From Enterovibrio baiacu (lineage in GTDB: Bacteria; Pseudomonadota; Gammaproteobacteria; Enterobacterales; Vibrionaceae), in the NCBI RefSeq assembly GCF_004120195.1, contig NZ_SCHN01000007.1:372001-436000 (forward strand): 64,000 nucleotides of DNA, written 5' to 3'. The notes beneath the pieces are model-generated. The model did not search any database. It had not been told where the DNA came from and was given only the letters and a program-made list of their open reading frames with translations. This document shows, piece by piece, positions 37,282 to 45,602 of the stretch. How positions within the stretch are numbered: the stretch's first letter is position 1; the number at the start of each line of letters is the position of its first letter. The position numbers and the translations under genes are program-made.

Positions 37282-38713
37282 ACAGTATTTTTGGCCGCGC
37301 TCGCTGCTTTCTCGCACACTGGTGCTTACCATACTGTCTGTGTTTATCGCACAGGCAGTTGCCAGCCTCTTTTGGTATACCCAATCTAAACAGCGTGAAG
37401 TTGAAGGCCTTAAAGCCGCGTCGGAAAGCATGGCGCAGGTGTTTGCATCTACCACCTCATTCTTTCAATCCTTGCCCGTTGAATATCGCCATATCGCCCT
37501 TGAACAATTAAGGAACATGGGCGGTGCGCGCTTCTTCGTGTCATTCAATACAGAAGAAATCCGAATCGATCCGATTCCAGACACCCTTTCTAAGCGGGAG
37601 GCCGTGGAGACGATTCAAGGCGTGATGGAACAAAAACTGCCGAATGTCGAAAACATACTGATCAATTTCTCGCGTCCCGAAACACTGCGCGTGCTGAACA
37701 ACAACCTGCTTTTGTCGGATTTACCCAAATCTTGGGCGCACCATACCCTCACGCTAGAGCCCTTAAATCCACCAGTGCTTGTGGTGCAAATTGAGTTAGA
37801 TGCCGATCAATGGGTGTATATTGCCGCCCTATTGCCCGCACCTTACGTCACGTTAGAAAATGACTTAGTCAATGCAGACCAATTGGTGTTCCTCGTTGCG
37901 ATCACCATATTGTTGCTCATCTTTACTTTTACATTGATTCGTAATCAGACACGCCCACTTAAACGCTTAGCCATGGCGGCAAACCGATTAAGTACTGATA
38001 TCGAACAGCCAGAATTGGTTGAGGAAGGCGCAAGCGAAATCACCACAGTGACCCGCGCGTTTAACCTGATGCAGAAACGGATGCAGCGTTACATGCACGA
38101 CCGAGAAAAACTGTTTGGTTCGATCTCACACGATTTAAAAACACCCATCACGCGTTTACGCTTGCGGGCAGAGCTGATTGATAACGAAGTGCAAGCCGCC
38201 AAGATCAACAAAGATCTCGATGAACTTGAGATCATGGTGAAAGGTGCACTTCAAACGGTGAAAGACACCGATATTCACGAGAACGTGACCAACATTGATG
38301 TGCTCAATATTCTGAATTCCGTGGCGGAAGTACACAATCAACAACGCCAACGTGTTTTCATTCGAGGCGCGCAAGATCTGCCGTTCAGTTGTAAACCTCT
38401 CGCCTTCAAACGCTGTTTGACCAACCTTATTGATAACAGCGTGAAATACGGCGACGAAGTGACGGTGTATGTGCAAGACAGCGAAAAGTCTCTCGACATT
38501 ACCCTGATCGACAATGGCCCCGGCATTCCAGAAGAACTTCTGAAAAAGGTGTTCGACCCCTACTTCCGTCTTCATACAGATGTGCACGGCACAGGGTTGG
38601 GTCTAGGTATCGCCAAAAACATCATTCGCGCCCACGGCGGTGAAATCATTCTTTCAAACCGACCAAATGGCGGTTTGCAGATAGACATCGCATTCCCTAA
38701 GGTCGAACAATGA
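37271..38713 (+). CDS. Sensor histidine kinase of the OmpR-type pair
   Basis: 480 residues from ATG 37271, overlapping the regulator by 11 nt. TM1 about 14-34; periplasmic domain of ~165 residues (35-200); TM2 205-223; HAMP 224-276; phosphoacceptor His287 in 'SISHDLKTPITRL'; HATPase with 'NLIDNSVKYGD', 'DNGPGIP' and 'GTGLGLGIAKNI'. The periplasmic domain is of usable size for binding a ligand or a ligand-loaded binding protein. Its TGA overlaps the ATG of the downstream periplasmic binding protein. Confidence 0.92.
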   Translation: MNLKQYFWPRSLLSRTLVLTILSVFIAQAVASLFWYTQSKQREVEGLKAASESMAQVFASTTSFFQSLPVEYRHIALEQLRNMGGARFFVSFNTEEIRIDPIPDTLSKREAVETIQGVMEQKLPNVENILINFSRPETLRVLNNNLLLSDLPKSWAHHTLTLEPLNPPVLVVQIELDADQWVYIAALLPAPYVTLENDLVNADQLVFLVAITILLLIFTFTLIRNQTRPLKRLAMAANRLSTDIEQPELVEEGASEITTVTRAFNLMQKRMQRYMHDREKLFGSISHDLKTPITRLRLRAELIDNEVQAAKINKDLDELEIMVKGALQTVKDTDIHENVTNIDVLNILNSVAEVHNQQRQRVFIRGAQDLPFSCKPLAFKRCLTNLIDNSVKYGDEVTVYVQDSEKSLDITLIDNGPGIPEELLKKVFDPYFRLHTDVHGTGLGLGIAKNIIRAHGGEIILSNRPNGGLQIDIAFPKVEQ

Positions 38714-39969
38714 TGCTTTCTCGCGCCGTAAAATACCTTGCCACCAGCTTGGTGCTTGCGTCAGCGTTACCTGCAAGCGCCGGTAATGTTGAAGTGTTGC
38801 ATTGGTGGACCAGTGGCGGAGAAGCGCGCTCTGTTGATTCTTTGAAACAGATGATGAACGAGCAAGGGCACGAGTGGAGAGATTTTGCAGTACCAGGACG
38901 CGCGGGCGAAAGCGCCATCAACACGCTTCGTATCCGGGCGCTTTCTGGGAATCTACCCGATGCTGCGCAGATTAAAGGGCCTGACATCAAAGATTGGGGA
39001 AACTTTGGTTTTCTCACCAACCTTGACCGCATCGCCAAAGAGCAAGGTTGGGACAATCTGCTGCCTAAGCGAATCTCTGACATTCTCAAAGCCAACGGAC
39101 ACTACGTCGCCGTTCCGTTCAATATTCACCGCGTTAACTGGCTATGGGCAAACCCGTCTATTTTCAAAGACGTAGGCGTTGCCGTCCCAACAACCTTGGA
39201 CGATTTTTTCATCGCGGCTGAGAAAATAAAGAAAGCCGGCTACATCCCGCTCGCCTTGGGTGAAGAGCCTTGGCAAGAAGCCACCCTGTTCGATTCCATT
39301 GCGCTCGCGACATTGGGCGCAGCAGATTATCGACGCGCTTTTGTCGAACAAGACAGCGAGACGCTCTCCAGCGAAAAAATGCGTGAAGCGCTGGTGATAT
39401 TTCGAAAGATGAAGGCCTTTACCGATGCCGAAGCACCGGGGCGAAGCTGGAATGACACCACATCATTAGTCATTGAAGGCAAAGCCGCCATGCAGGTTAT
39501 GGGTGATTGGGCCAAGGGTGAGTTTGCCGCAGAAGGCAAAATCCCAGGGCGCGATTTTATTTGTGTTCCCGCGCCGGGCACCCAACATCAGTTTGCGTTT
39601 AACATCGACAGCTTTGTCTTTTTCAAATCCAGCGACAAACGCAAGGTGGATTCTCAAGAAGCGTTAGCAACGTTGATCATGACGCCAGATTTCCAACGTA
39701 TTTTTAACAAAGACAAAGGATCGATCCCTGTTCGATTGGACATGAATCTGTCAGATTTTGACAGTTGTGCACAAAACTCTTTCAACGCGTTCACGCGCGC
39801 CGCAGCATCAGATCAACTGGTACCAAGCTTCTCTCATGACATGGCTGTCGGCAGAGCATCACAACGCGCAATGTTCGATGTATTGTCCCAGTTCTTCAAT
39901 AACAACAACCAATCCATCGACGAAACGCTACGCCAACTCCGCGCCGCCGTCATGGCAGCAAATCTGTAA
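38710..39969 (+). CDS. Lone periplasmic sugar-binding protein coupled to the kinase
   Basis: 419 residues. Signal peptide of about 25 residues (…LASALPASA, mature from GNVEVLHWWTSGGE). Belongs to the extracellular solute-binding family 1; 'VLHWWTSGGEARSVD', 'VPFNIHRVNWLWAN' and 'GDWAKGEF' are typical of glucose/mannose-type binding proteins. Overlaps the kinase stop by 4 nt (ATGATG). A strong terminator follows, so no permease or ATPase is in its operon. It may present a sugar to the kinase or borrow another importer; that is inference. Confidence 0.9.
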   Translation: MMLSRAVKYLATSLVLASALPASAGNVEVLHWWTSGGEARSVDSLKQMMNEQGHEWRDFAVPGRAGESAINTLRIRALSGNLPDAAQIKGPDIKDWGNFGFLTNLDRIAKEQGWDNLLPKRISDILKANGHYVAVPFNIHRVNWLWANPSIFKDVGVAVPTTLDDFFIAAEKIKKAGYIPLALGEEPWQEATLFDSIALATLGAADYRRAFVEQDSETLSSEKMREALVIFRKMKAFTDAEAPGRSWNDTTSLVIEGKAAMQVMGDWAKGEFAAEGKIPGRDFICVPAPGTQHQFAFNIDSFVFFKSSDKRKVDSQEALATLIMTPDFQRIFNKDKGSIPVRLDMNLSDFDSCAQNSFNAFTRAAASDQLVPSFSHDMAVGRASQRAMFDVLSQFFNNNNQSIDETLRQLRAAVMAANL

Positions 39970-40008
39970 ATAATCTGACGTATTTCTGTCATCCCTTCAT
40001 GGTTTTAT

Positions 40009-40043
40009 AACACCGCAGCGCTTCAGTGATGCGGTGTTTTTTT
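40009..40043 (+). terminator. Terminator of the two-component/binding-protein operon
   Basis: AACACCGCA (40009-40017), loop GCGCTTCAGTGA, TGCGGTGTT (40030-40038) and TTTTTTT. Confidence 0.9.
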
Positions 40044-40159
40044 GTGCGTAAATTCACGTAAACAACAGCATCAAACGCACCACATCATTAAGTTCTCTCT
40101 CAATAAAGCGACTTTTTATACAAGGGTCTATACATAGATGACAGAAACATAGCGCGGTG

Positions 40160-40199
40160 CTATAACAACTTTGTAACACTTCGCTCATATAACCATAAA
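40160..40199 (+). promoter_or_regulatory. Candidate Pho-box-like direct repeats upstream of ugpB
   Basis: Four heptamers spaced every 11 nt: CTATAAC (40160), TTGTAAC (40171), CGCTCAT (40182) and CCATAAA (40193), each separated by 4 AT-rich nt. PhoB sites are CTGTCAT-like heptamers at the same 11-nt period; the third matches 5 of 7 and the first two 4 of 7. Weak sequence match, good spacing, and ugp is a known Pho-regulon member. Confidence 0.38.
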
Positions 40200-40283
40200 G
40201 AATGCTCTAACGAGCATGAAAGAACTCGAAAGAAAGTCCCCATCCTAGAGAAAAAAGCAATTCGGTCCTAAAAGGAGTTAACA

Positions 40284-41588
40284 ATGAAGTTGAACAAACT
40301 AGCAGGCGTATCTTCACTTCTACTGCTGTGCTCAGGATATGCACAAGCCGCTACCGAGATTGAATGGTGGCATGCTATGGGCGGAAACTTGGGCGAGAAA
40401 GTGAATGAAATTGCTGACAAGTTTAACGCAAGCCAAACGGAATTCGTGGTTAAGCCCGTTTACAAAGGTAACTACACAGAAACCATGACTGGCGCTGTTG
40501 CTGCATTTCGTGCCAAACAGCAACCCGAGATTGTCCAAGTATTTGAAGTGGGCACGGCCACAATGATGTCGGCGAAAGGTGCGATCTACCCTGTCTACGA
40601 ATTGATGAAAGACACAGGTACACCGTTTGATTCATCAGAATACCTGTCATCAGTAACAGGTTATTACACTGATACCGACGGCAACATGTTATCCATGCCT
40701 TTTAACAGCTCAACCCCAGTGCTGTACTACAACAAAGATCTGTTTGCGAAAGCCGGTGTCACTCCACCCAAAACATGGGAAGAAATGGGTGACGTGGCGA
40801 AAAAGCTGCGCGACAACGGCGTAACATGTGGTTTCACCACAGGTTGGCAGTCTTGGGTTCAAATCGAAAACTTTGGTGCGCGCCACAACCAACCGATCGC
40901 CACTGCTGACAATGGCTTTGGCAGCACAGACGCAAAACTACTCATCAACAACAAACCGTTTGTTAAACACATTAACCAACTGGCTGAATGGCAGAAAGAC
41001 GGTACGTTTAAATACGGTGGCCGCCGTTCAGACAGCGCCCCCCTCTTCTATAGCGGTGAATGTGCAATGTACATGAACTCGTCAGCATCATACGCAGGTA
41101 TCAAAGGCAATGTTGACGGCTTTGAGTTCGGCGTAGCGCAACTGCCGTACTACGAATCTGAAATCAAAAACCCTCAAAATTCCATCATCGGTGGCGCAAC
41201 CTTGTGGGTACTGCAAGGCCACGATAAGAAAGACTATGAAGGCGTTGCAGAGTTCTTCAAGTTCATGTCCAGCAGTGACATTCAAGCAGATTGGCACCAG
41301 TTCACGGGTTACCTGCCGATCACGCATGCCGCTTACGAGCAAAGCAAGAAAGAAGGTTTCTACGACAAAAACCCAGGTACTGACGTTGCGATTACACAGA
41401 TGACCTCCGTAGAACCTACACCCGCATCAAAAGGCATTCGTCTTGGTAACTTCGTGCAGATCCGCGACGTGATCAACGAAGAACTTGAGAACGTTTGGTC
41501 TGGTGATGCTACGGCGCAAGAAGCCCTAGACAAAGCGGTAGAACGCAGCAACGTCTTGCTTGCTAAGTTTGCTAAAGCAAACAAATAA
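40284..41588 (+). CDS. ugpB: UgpB, sn-glycerol-3-phosphate binding protein
   Basis: 434 residues, strong AAAAGGAG site. Signal peptide ends about residue 22 (GYAQA). Aligns by eye with E. coli UgpB throughout: 'VVKPVYKGNYTETM', 'QVFEVGTATMM', 'MPFNSSTPVLYYNKD', 'TGWQSWVQIENFGA', 'GYLPITHAAYE' and 'KGIRLGNFVQIR'. Periplasmic receptor delivering glycerol-3-phosphate or its diesters to UgpAE. First gene of a complete ugpBAEC operon. Confidence 0.95.
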   Translation: MKLNKLAGVSSLLLLCSGYAQAATEIEWWHAMGGNLGEKVNEIADKFNASQTEFVVKPVYKGNYTETMTGAVAAFRAKQQPEIVQVFEVGTATMMSAKGAIYPVYELMKDTGTPFDSSEYLSSVTGYYTDTDGNMLSMPFNSSTPVLYYNKDLFAKAGVTPPKTWEEMGDVAKKLRDNGVTCGFTTGWQSWVQIENFGARHNQPIATADNGFGSTDAKLLINNKPFVKHINQLAEWQKDGTFKYGGRRSDSAPLFYSGECAMYMNSSASYAGIKGNVDGFEFGVAQLPYYESEIKNPQNSIIGGATLWVLQGHDKKDYEGVAEFFKFMSSSDIQADWHQFTGYLPITHAAYEQSKKEGFYDKNPGTDVAITQMTSVEPTPASKGIRLGNFVQIRDVINEELENVWSGDATAQEALDKAVERSNVLLAKFAKANK

Positions 41589-41703
41589 CCCCTCGAACGC
41601 AACGTTGAATTCATAACAGCGTCAGTTCTAGTTGGCTAAAAACACGTAATCATACGGAGGGTGGGCTTGCCCCCCTCCTTCATGGAAGAGATGCAGATAG
41701 CTT

Positions 41704-42585
41704 ATGGATAACAAACCCGTTTTCCACAATACCTTACTGCCACTCATGCTCCTCGCTCCGCAATTAATCATCACCTTTGTGTTCTTTTTGTGGCCTGCAG
41801 GACAAGCAGTTTGGCAATCAACCTTGCTAGAAGACCCTTTCGGTTTAAACACTGAATTTGTTGGCCTGAGCAATTTCTTCGAATTGTTTGAAGACAGTTC
41901 GTACTTTGAAACCTTTAGCACCACCATTTTCTTCAGCTTCGCTGTTGCCGTGCTCGCTCTCAGTGTTTCACTGTTACTGGCCGTGATGGCGGACCATGTC
42001 ATCAAAGGCGCAACGACCTATAAAACCTTGTTGATTTGGCCTTATGCCGTCGCCCCTGCGGTGGCCGGCGTGCTTTGGTTGTTCATGTTCAACCCGACCG
42101 TTGGTGTGCTTGCCCATGCGCTGTCTGCAATGGGGGTGGATTGGAACCCCTTCATCAATGGCAGCCACGGCATGACCATGGTGGTTATCGCGGCCACATG
42201 GAAGCAGATCAGTTATAACTTTTTATTTTTCTTGGCAGGCCTTCAATCTATTCCACGCTCATTGATTGAAGCGGGTGCCATTGATGGAGCAGGCCCTGCA
42301 AAACGCTTCTTCACCATTATTTTCCCGCTGCTGTCACCCACATCGTTCTTCTTGTTGGTCATCAACTTGGTTTACGCCTTCTTCGACACCTTTGGCGTTA
42401 TCCATGCCATGACACAAGGCGGCCCAGGCAGCTCCACCACCACCTTGGTGTACAAAGTGTACTCCGATGGCTTTGTTGGTTTGAACTTAGGTTCTTCTGC
42501 GGCACAGTCGGTTTTACTCATGATCTTAGTGGGTATTCTGACCGTGATTCAGTTCCGTTACGTTGAGAAGAAGGTGGCTTACTGA
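41704..42585 (+). CDS. ugpA: UgpA, glycerol-3-phosphate ABC permease
   Basis: 293 residues, six membrane segments. The permease EAA loop is '[20 protein letters not shown]' (EAA---G), which contacts the ATPase UgpC. '[15 protein letters not shown]' near the C-terminus is typical of UgpA/MalF-type permeases. ATG is 115 nt after ugpB, and its stop overlaps ugpE. Confidence 0.94.
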   Translation: MDNKPVFHNTLLPLMLLAPQLIITFVFFLWPAGQAVWQSTLLEDPFGLNTEFVGLSNFFELFEDSSYFETFSTTIFFSFAVAVLALSVSLLLAVMADHVIKGATTYKTLLIWPYAVAPAVAGVLWLFMFNPTVGVLAHALSAMGVDWNPFINGSHGMTMVVIAATWKQISYNFLFFLAGLQSIPRSLIEAGAIDGAGPAKRFFTIIFPLLSPTSFFLLVINLVYAFFDTFGVIHAMTQGGPGSSTTTLVYKVYSDGFVGLNLGSSAAQSVLLMILVGILTVIQFRYVEKKVAY

Positions 42586-43433
42586 TGGTAGAAAGACGAC
42601 CCCTACTCACCTTTTTCAGCCACTTTGTGCTGATTGCTGGCGTGCTGATTGTCGCACTGCCGGTGTGGTTGGCGTTAACCGCCGCGACGCATGACAGTAA
42701 AGAATTCGTCAGTGGCATGACACCGCTGTGGTTTGGCGATCGCGGCCTTGATGTCTTCATTGAAGTTTTCACCGAAGGCACATCACGTGAGCTTGATATC
42801 ACGGTGGCGGGCATGCTGTGGAACTCGACCTTAATGGCGCTAGGCATTGCCTTTGGCAAGCTGTCAATTTCCATCCTGTCAGCCTATGCCGTGGTGTATT
42901 TCCGCTTCCCTGGACGCATGTTGGCGTTTTGGGTCATTTTCATGACCCTGATGCTACCCGTAGAAGTGCGGATCATGCCGACGTTTCAGGTTATTGCGGA
43001 TCTCAGCATGCTTAACACCATGTCCGGCTTAACCATTCCCTTAATAGCAAGTGCAACCGCCACCTTCTTGTTCCGCCAGTTCTTCTTAACCGTGCCTGGT
43101 GAACTGCTCGAAGCGGCGCGTATTGACGGCGCAGGCCCGATCAAATTCTTCTTTGATATTTTGCTTCCGCTCTCGCGCACGAACATTGCCGCCTTGTTTG
43201 TCATCACCTTTATCTACGGTTGGAACCAATACCTTTGGCCACTGTTGATCACCACAGATGACAACTACTACACCATCGTCATGAGTATTCAGCGGATGTT
43301 GGCCGTTGGCGATGGCGAAGTCGAATGGAACAGAGTGATGGCAACCACCCTAATGGCAATGGTGCCCCCCGTACTCGTGGTACTTGGTATGCAAAGACTC
43401 TTCGTGAAAGGTCTTGTCGAAACAGAAAAATAA
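42585..43433 (+). CDS. ugpE: UgpE, glycerol-3-phosphate ABC permease
   Basis: 282 residues, six membrane segments. ATG shares one base with the ugpA stop (TGATG). EAA loop 'LLEAARIDGAGPIKFFFDI'. The C-terminal half carries 'YGWNQYLWPLLIT', a UgpE/MalG hallmark. Pairs with UgpA to form the membrane channel. Confidence 0.94.
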   Translation: MVERRPLLTFFSHFVLIAGVLIVALPVWLALTAATHDSKEFVSGMTPLWFGDRGLDVFIEVFTEGTSRELDITVAGMLWNSTLMALGIAFGKLSISILSAYAVVYFRFPGRMLAFWVIFMTLMLPVEVRIMPTFQVIADLSMLNTMSGLTIPLIASATATFLFRQFFLTVPGELLEAARIDGAGPIKFFFDILLPLSRTNIAALFVITFIYGWNQYLWPLLITTDDNYYTIVMSIQRMLAVGDGEVEWNRVMATTLMAMVPPVLVVLGMQRLFVKGLVETEK

Positions 43434-43481
43434 ACACCAATTATCCGATAGATAGAAAACTTTCACACAGAGGATGCGTGA

Positions 43482-44552
43482 ATGGCAACAGTAACACTCA
43501 ATCAGATCAGCAAAGTGTACCCCAATGGGTTTAAAGCAATTCATGGCGTCGATCTCGCCATCAATGATGGTGAAATGATTGTACTCGTGGGCCCAAGTGG
43601 CTGCGGAAAATCCACCTTATTACGCATGATTGCAGGCTTGGAAACCATTTCAGGCGGGACACTTTCTATTGATGAACAGCGCGTCAATGAACGCGAACCC
43701 GGCGAGCGTGATATCGCGATGGTGTTCCAGAACTACGCACTGTATCCGCACATGACTGTGTTCAATAATATGGCCTACGGTTTGCGTAACCGAGGCGTTC
43801 CAAAAGACGAAATCGAAAAAACGGTCAACGATGTGGCGCAAATGCTCGAACTCGACCATTTGCTGAAACGTCGCCCGTCACAGCTCTCTGGCGGTCAACG
43901 TCAGCGCGTTGCAATGGGTCGCGCGATCGTTCGTCGTCCTAAAGCGTTTCTCTTTGATGAGCCGCTATCGAACCTTGATGCCAAGCTGCGTGTTCAAATG
44001 CGCCTTGAGATCAAAAAGCTGCAACGCAACCTCAATACCACCGCGGTGTACGTGACACACGATCAGGTGGAAGCCATGACATTGGCGGATCGCCTTGTAG
44101 TGCTCAATGGCGGTGATGTTGAACAAATTGGCTCGCCGCTTGAAGTATATGACGAACCCCAATCTCTGTTCGTCGCGACCTTCATTGGCAGCCCATCCAT
44201 GAACATCATTCCCGCTCAACTGGATGGCAATCAAATTGTGTTCGATAACGGCGAAACCTTACCCACCACCAACACAGCAGTGAGAGATGTGGTTGTTGGT
44301 CTTCGCCCTGAACATCTTCAAATTGCGGAAAACCCAGATGACAAGATGATCAGCATGACAGTGACCCTCACAGAATCACTCGGTGCTGATCTCCTCATCT
44401 ACGGCGTTTTGGTGGGTACCACACATGAAATGACGTTACGCGTTGAAGGCCACGTGAAAGTGGACGACAACGCCACGCTGCCATTGACCATTTCAGAAAA
44501 CAACATTCACCTGTTCGACAAGGACACTGAAAAACGTCTGCCTGCTCAGTAG
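43482..44552 (+). CDS. ugpC: UgpC, ATPase of the glycerol-3-phosphate importer
   Basis: 356 residues. Walker A GPSGCGKST (37-45), signature LSGGQ (135-139), Walker B AFLFDEP (155-161), then 'THDQVEAMTLADR'. C-terminal TOBE/MalK-like domain ('VVGLRPEHLQI'). 48 nt after ugpE with an AGAGGA site. No ugpQ phosphodiesterase follows; the operon ends with a terminator. Confidence 0.94.
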   Translation: MATVTLNQISKVYPNGFKAIHGVDLAINDGEMIVLVGPSGCGKSTLLRMIAGLETISGGTLSIDEQRVNEREPGERDIAMVFQNYALYPHMTVFNNMAYGLRNRGVPKDEIEKTVNDVAQMLELDHLLKRRPSQLSGGQRQRVAMGRAIVRRPKAFLFDEPLSNLDAKLRVQMRLEIKKLQRNLNTTAVYVTHDQVEAMTLADRLVVLNGGDVEQIGSPLEVYDEPQSLFVATFIGSPSMNIIPAQLDGNQIVFDNGETLPTTNTAVRDVVVGLRPEHLQIAENPDDKMISMTVTLTESLGADLLIYGVLVGTTHEMTLRVEGHVKVDDNATLPLTISENNIHLFDKDTEKRLPAQ

Positions 44553-44572
44553 CCAACAGCCATAAACACAAC

Positions 44573-44609
44573 AAACGCCTTTCTGTTTTTGCAGTAAGGC
44601 GTTTTTTAT
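44573..44609 (+). terminator. Terminator of ugpBAEC
   Basis: AAACGCCTT (44573-44581) pairs with AAGGCGTTT (44596-44604), followed by TTTT. The remaining gap to 44889 shows no gene. Confidence 0.85.
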
Positions 44610-44889
44610 TAGTGTAACGCCGAGATCAGTGCCTCAGGTTTCGCAGCAAAACCCCTACATGGCTACGTTTTCCCGATCTCCCATGTTACCGTTTTGTAGC
44701 CATATTTTCTTCGCTAGCGCTCATTCTTACTGAGATAGCAGTAAAATCACAGGGATTGTGACGCTCACCTTTCTATTCGTGAAATTTTCGTTTTCAATCA
44801 GTTATCACTACCATTACCATTGCAACCATAAAAATAAATTCGTCAGCAACTTCTTTGACGATAACTCTCGACCAAAAAGGATTTGCGTA

Positions 44890-45423
44890 ATGCGTCGTTC
44901 AGCCCTGATTTTTTTAGCCACTATGATCCCTGGCATTGCTGTCGCGAAAGACATCAATGATATGGACATGGCTTGCGCCACTGAGAAATACCATAATTAC
45001 GTTGATGCCTCGATATCGTGGTACGAAAGTTTGGTTGATTTGACCATTCAGAAAGACCAAAAACTGGAAAGCGTTGCCAAATGGTTTCTCGAAGGCCGTC
45101 GTAGCCACTTCACGTTGAACCAGAAAGCGTTCGACTACTACCTCGCAAACGACCCAAGCAAACTGAATTTTGATGCCCCTGTTGAATCGTGGCTAAGCCT
45201 GAGTCAAGAAGATGTGAAAGCACTGAGCGCTTCAAACGGTGAGCTGGCAGACTCCGCAAAATCCGTATTCTCCTTCCGACAAGGTAAAGCGCACGAAGGC
45301 AACTATGACCTGCGTTCAGCGCTGGCTGACTTGCTGAGCAACCCGAAAGAAATCGACGTGCCGCTTCAAAAATACAACGCAGAAATGCTGTCGCTTGCTG
45401 AAACGACATGCGATAAGTCATAA
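44890..45423 (+). CDS. Periplasmic protein of unknown function
   Basis: 177 residues from ATG 44890 (AAGGA 9 nt upstream); the open frame reaches back to 44758 but without a ribosome site. Signal peptide MRRSALIFLATMIPGIAVA. The mature part is helical and acidic, with one Cys near each end (residue 29 and third from the last charged tail, 'TTCDKS'), which could form a disulfide. 'ALADLLSNPKEIDVPLQKYN' at the C-terminal side. No family recognised. Monocistronic. Confidence 0.72.
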   Translation: MRRSALIFLATMIPGIAVAKDINDMDMACATEKYHNYVDASISWYESLVDLTIQKDQKLESVAKWFLEGRRSHFTLNQKAFDYYLANDPSKLNFDAPVESWLSLSQEDVKALSASNGELADSAKSVFSFRQGKAHEGNYDLRSALADLLSNPKEIDVPLQKYNAEMLSLAETTCDKS

Positions 45424-45437
45424 AAGCCATTCTGTAT

Positions 45438-45470
45438 GAGGTAGAGTGAAACCGCTCTGCCTCTTCATTT
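45438..45470 (+). terminator. Possible terminator after the periplasmic protein gene
   Basis: GAGGTAGAG (45438-45446) and CTCTGCCTC (45455-45463), one G-U pair, then TTCATTT. Weak T-run. Confidence 0.5.
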
Positions 45471-45602
45471 CGTTTATTGCAGACAAAACACTTCAATAAC
45501 CCCTCGATGTGCCCCGCCAGTCTGGCATTGTCCAACTTCGATGTTGTATCTTGCGAAAACATCGTGTAAATCATGCACATCAATCTTCAGAAAAGTACCC
45601 GG

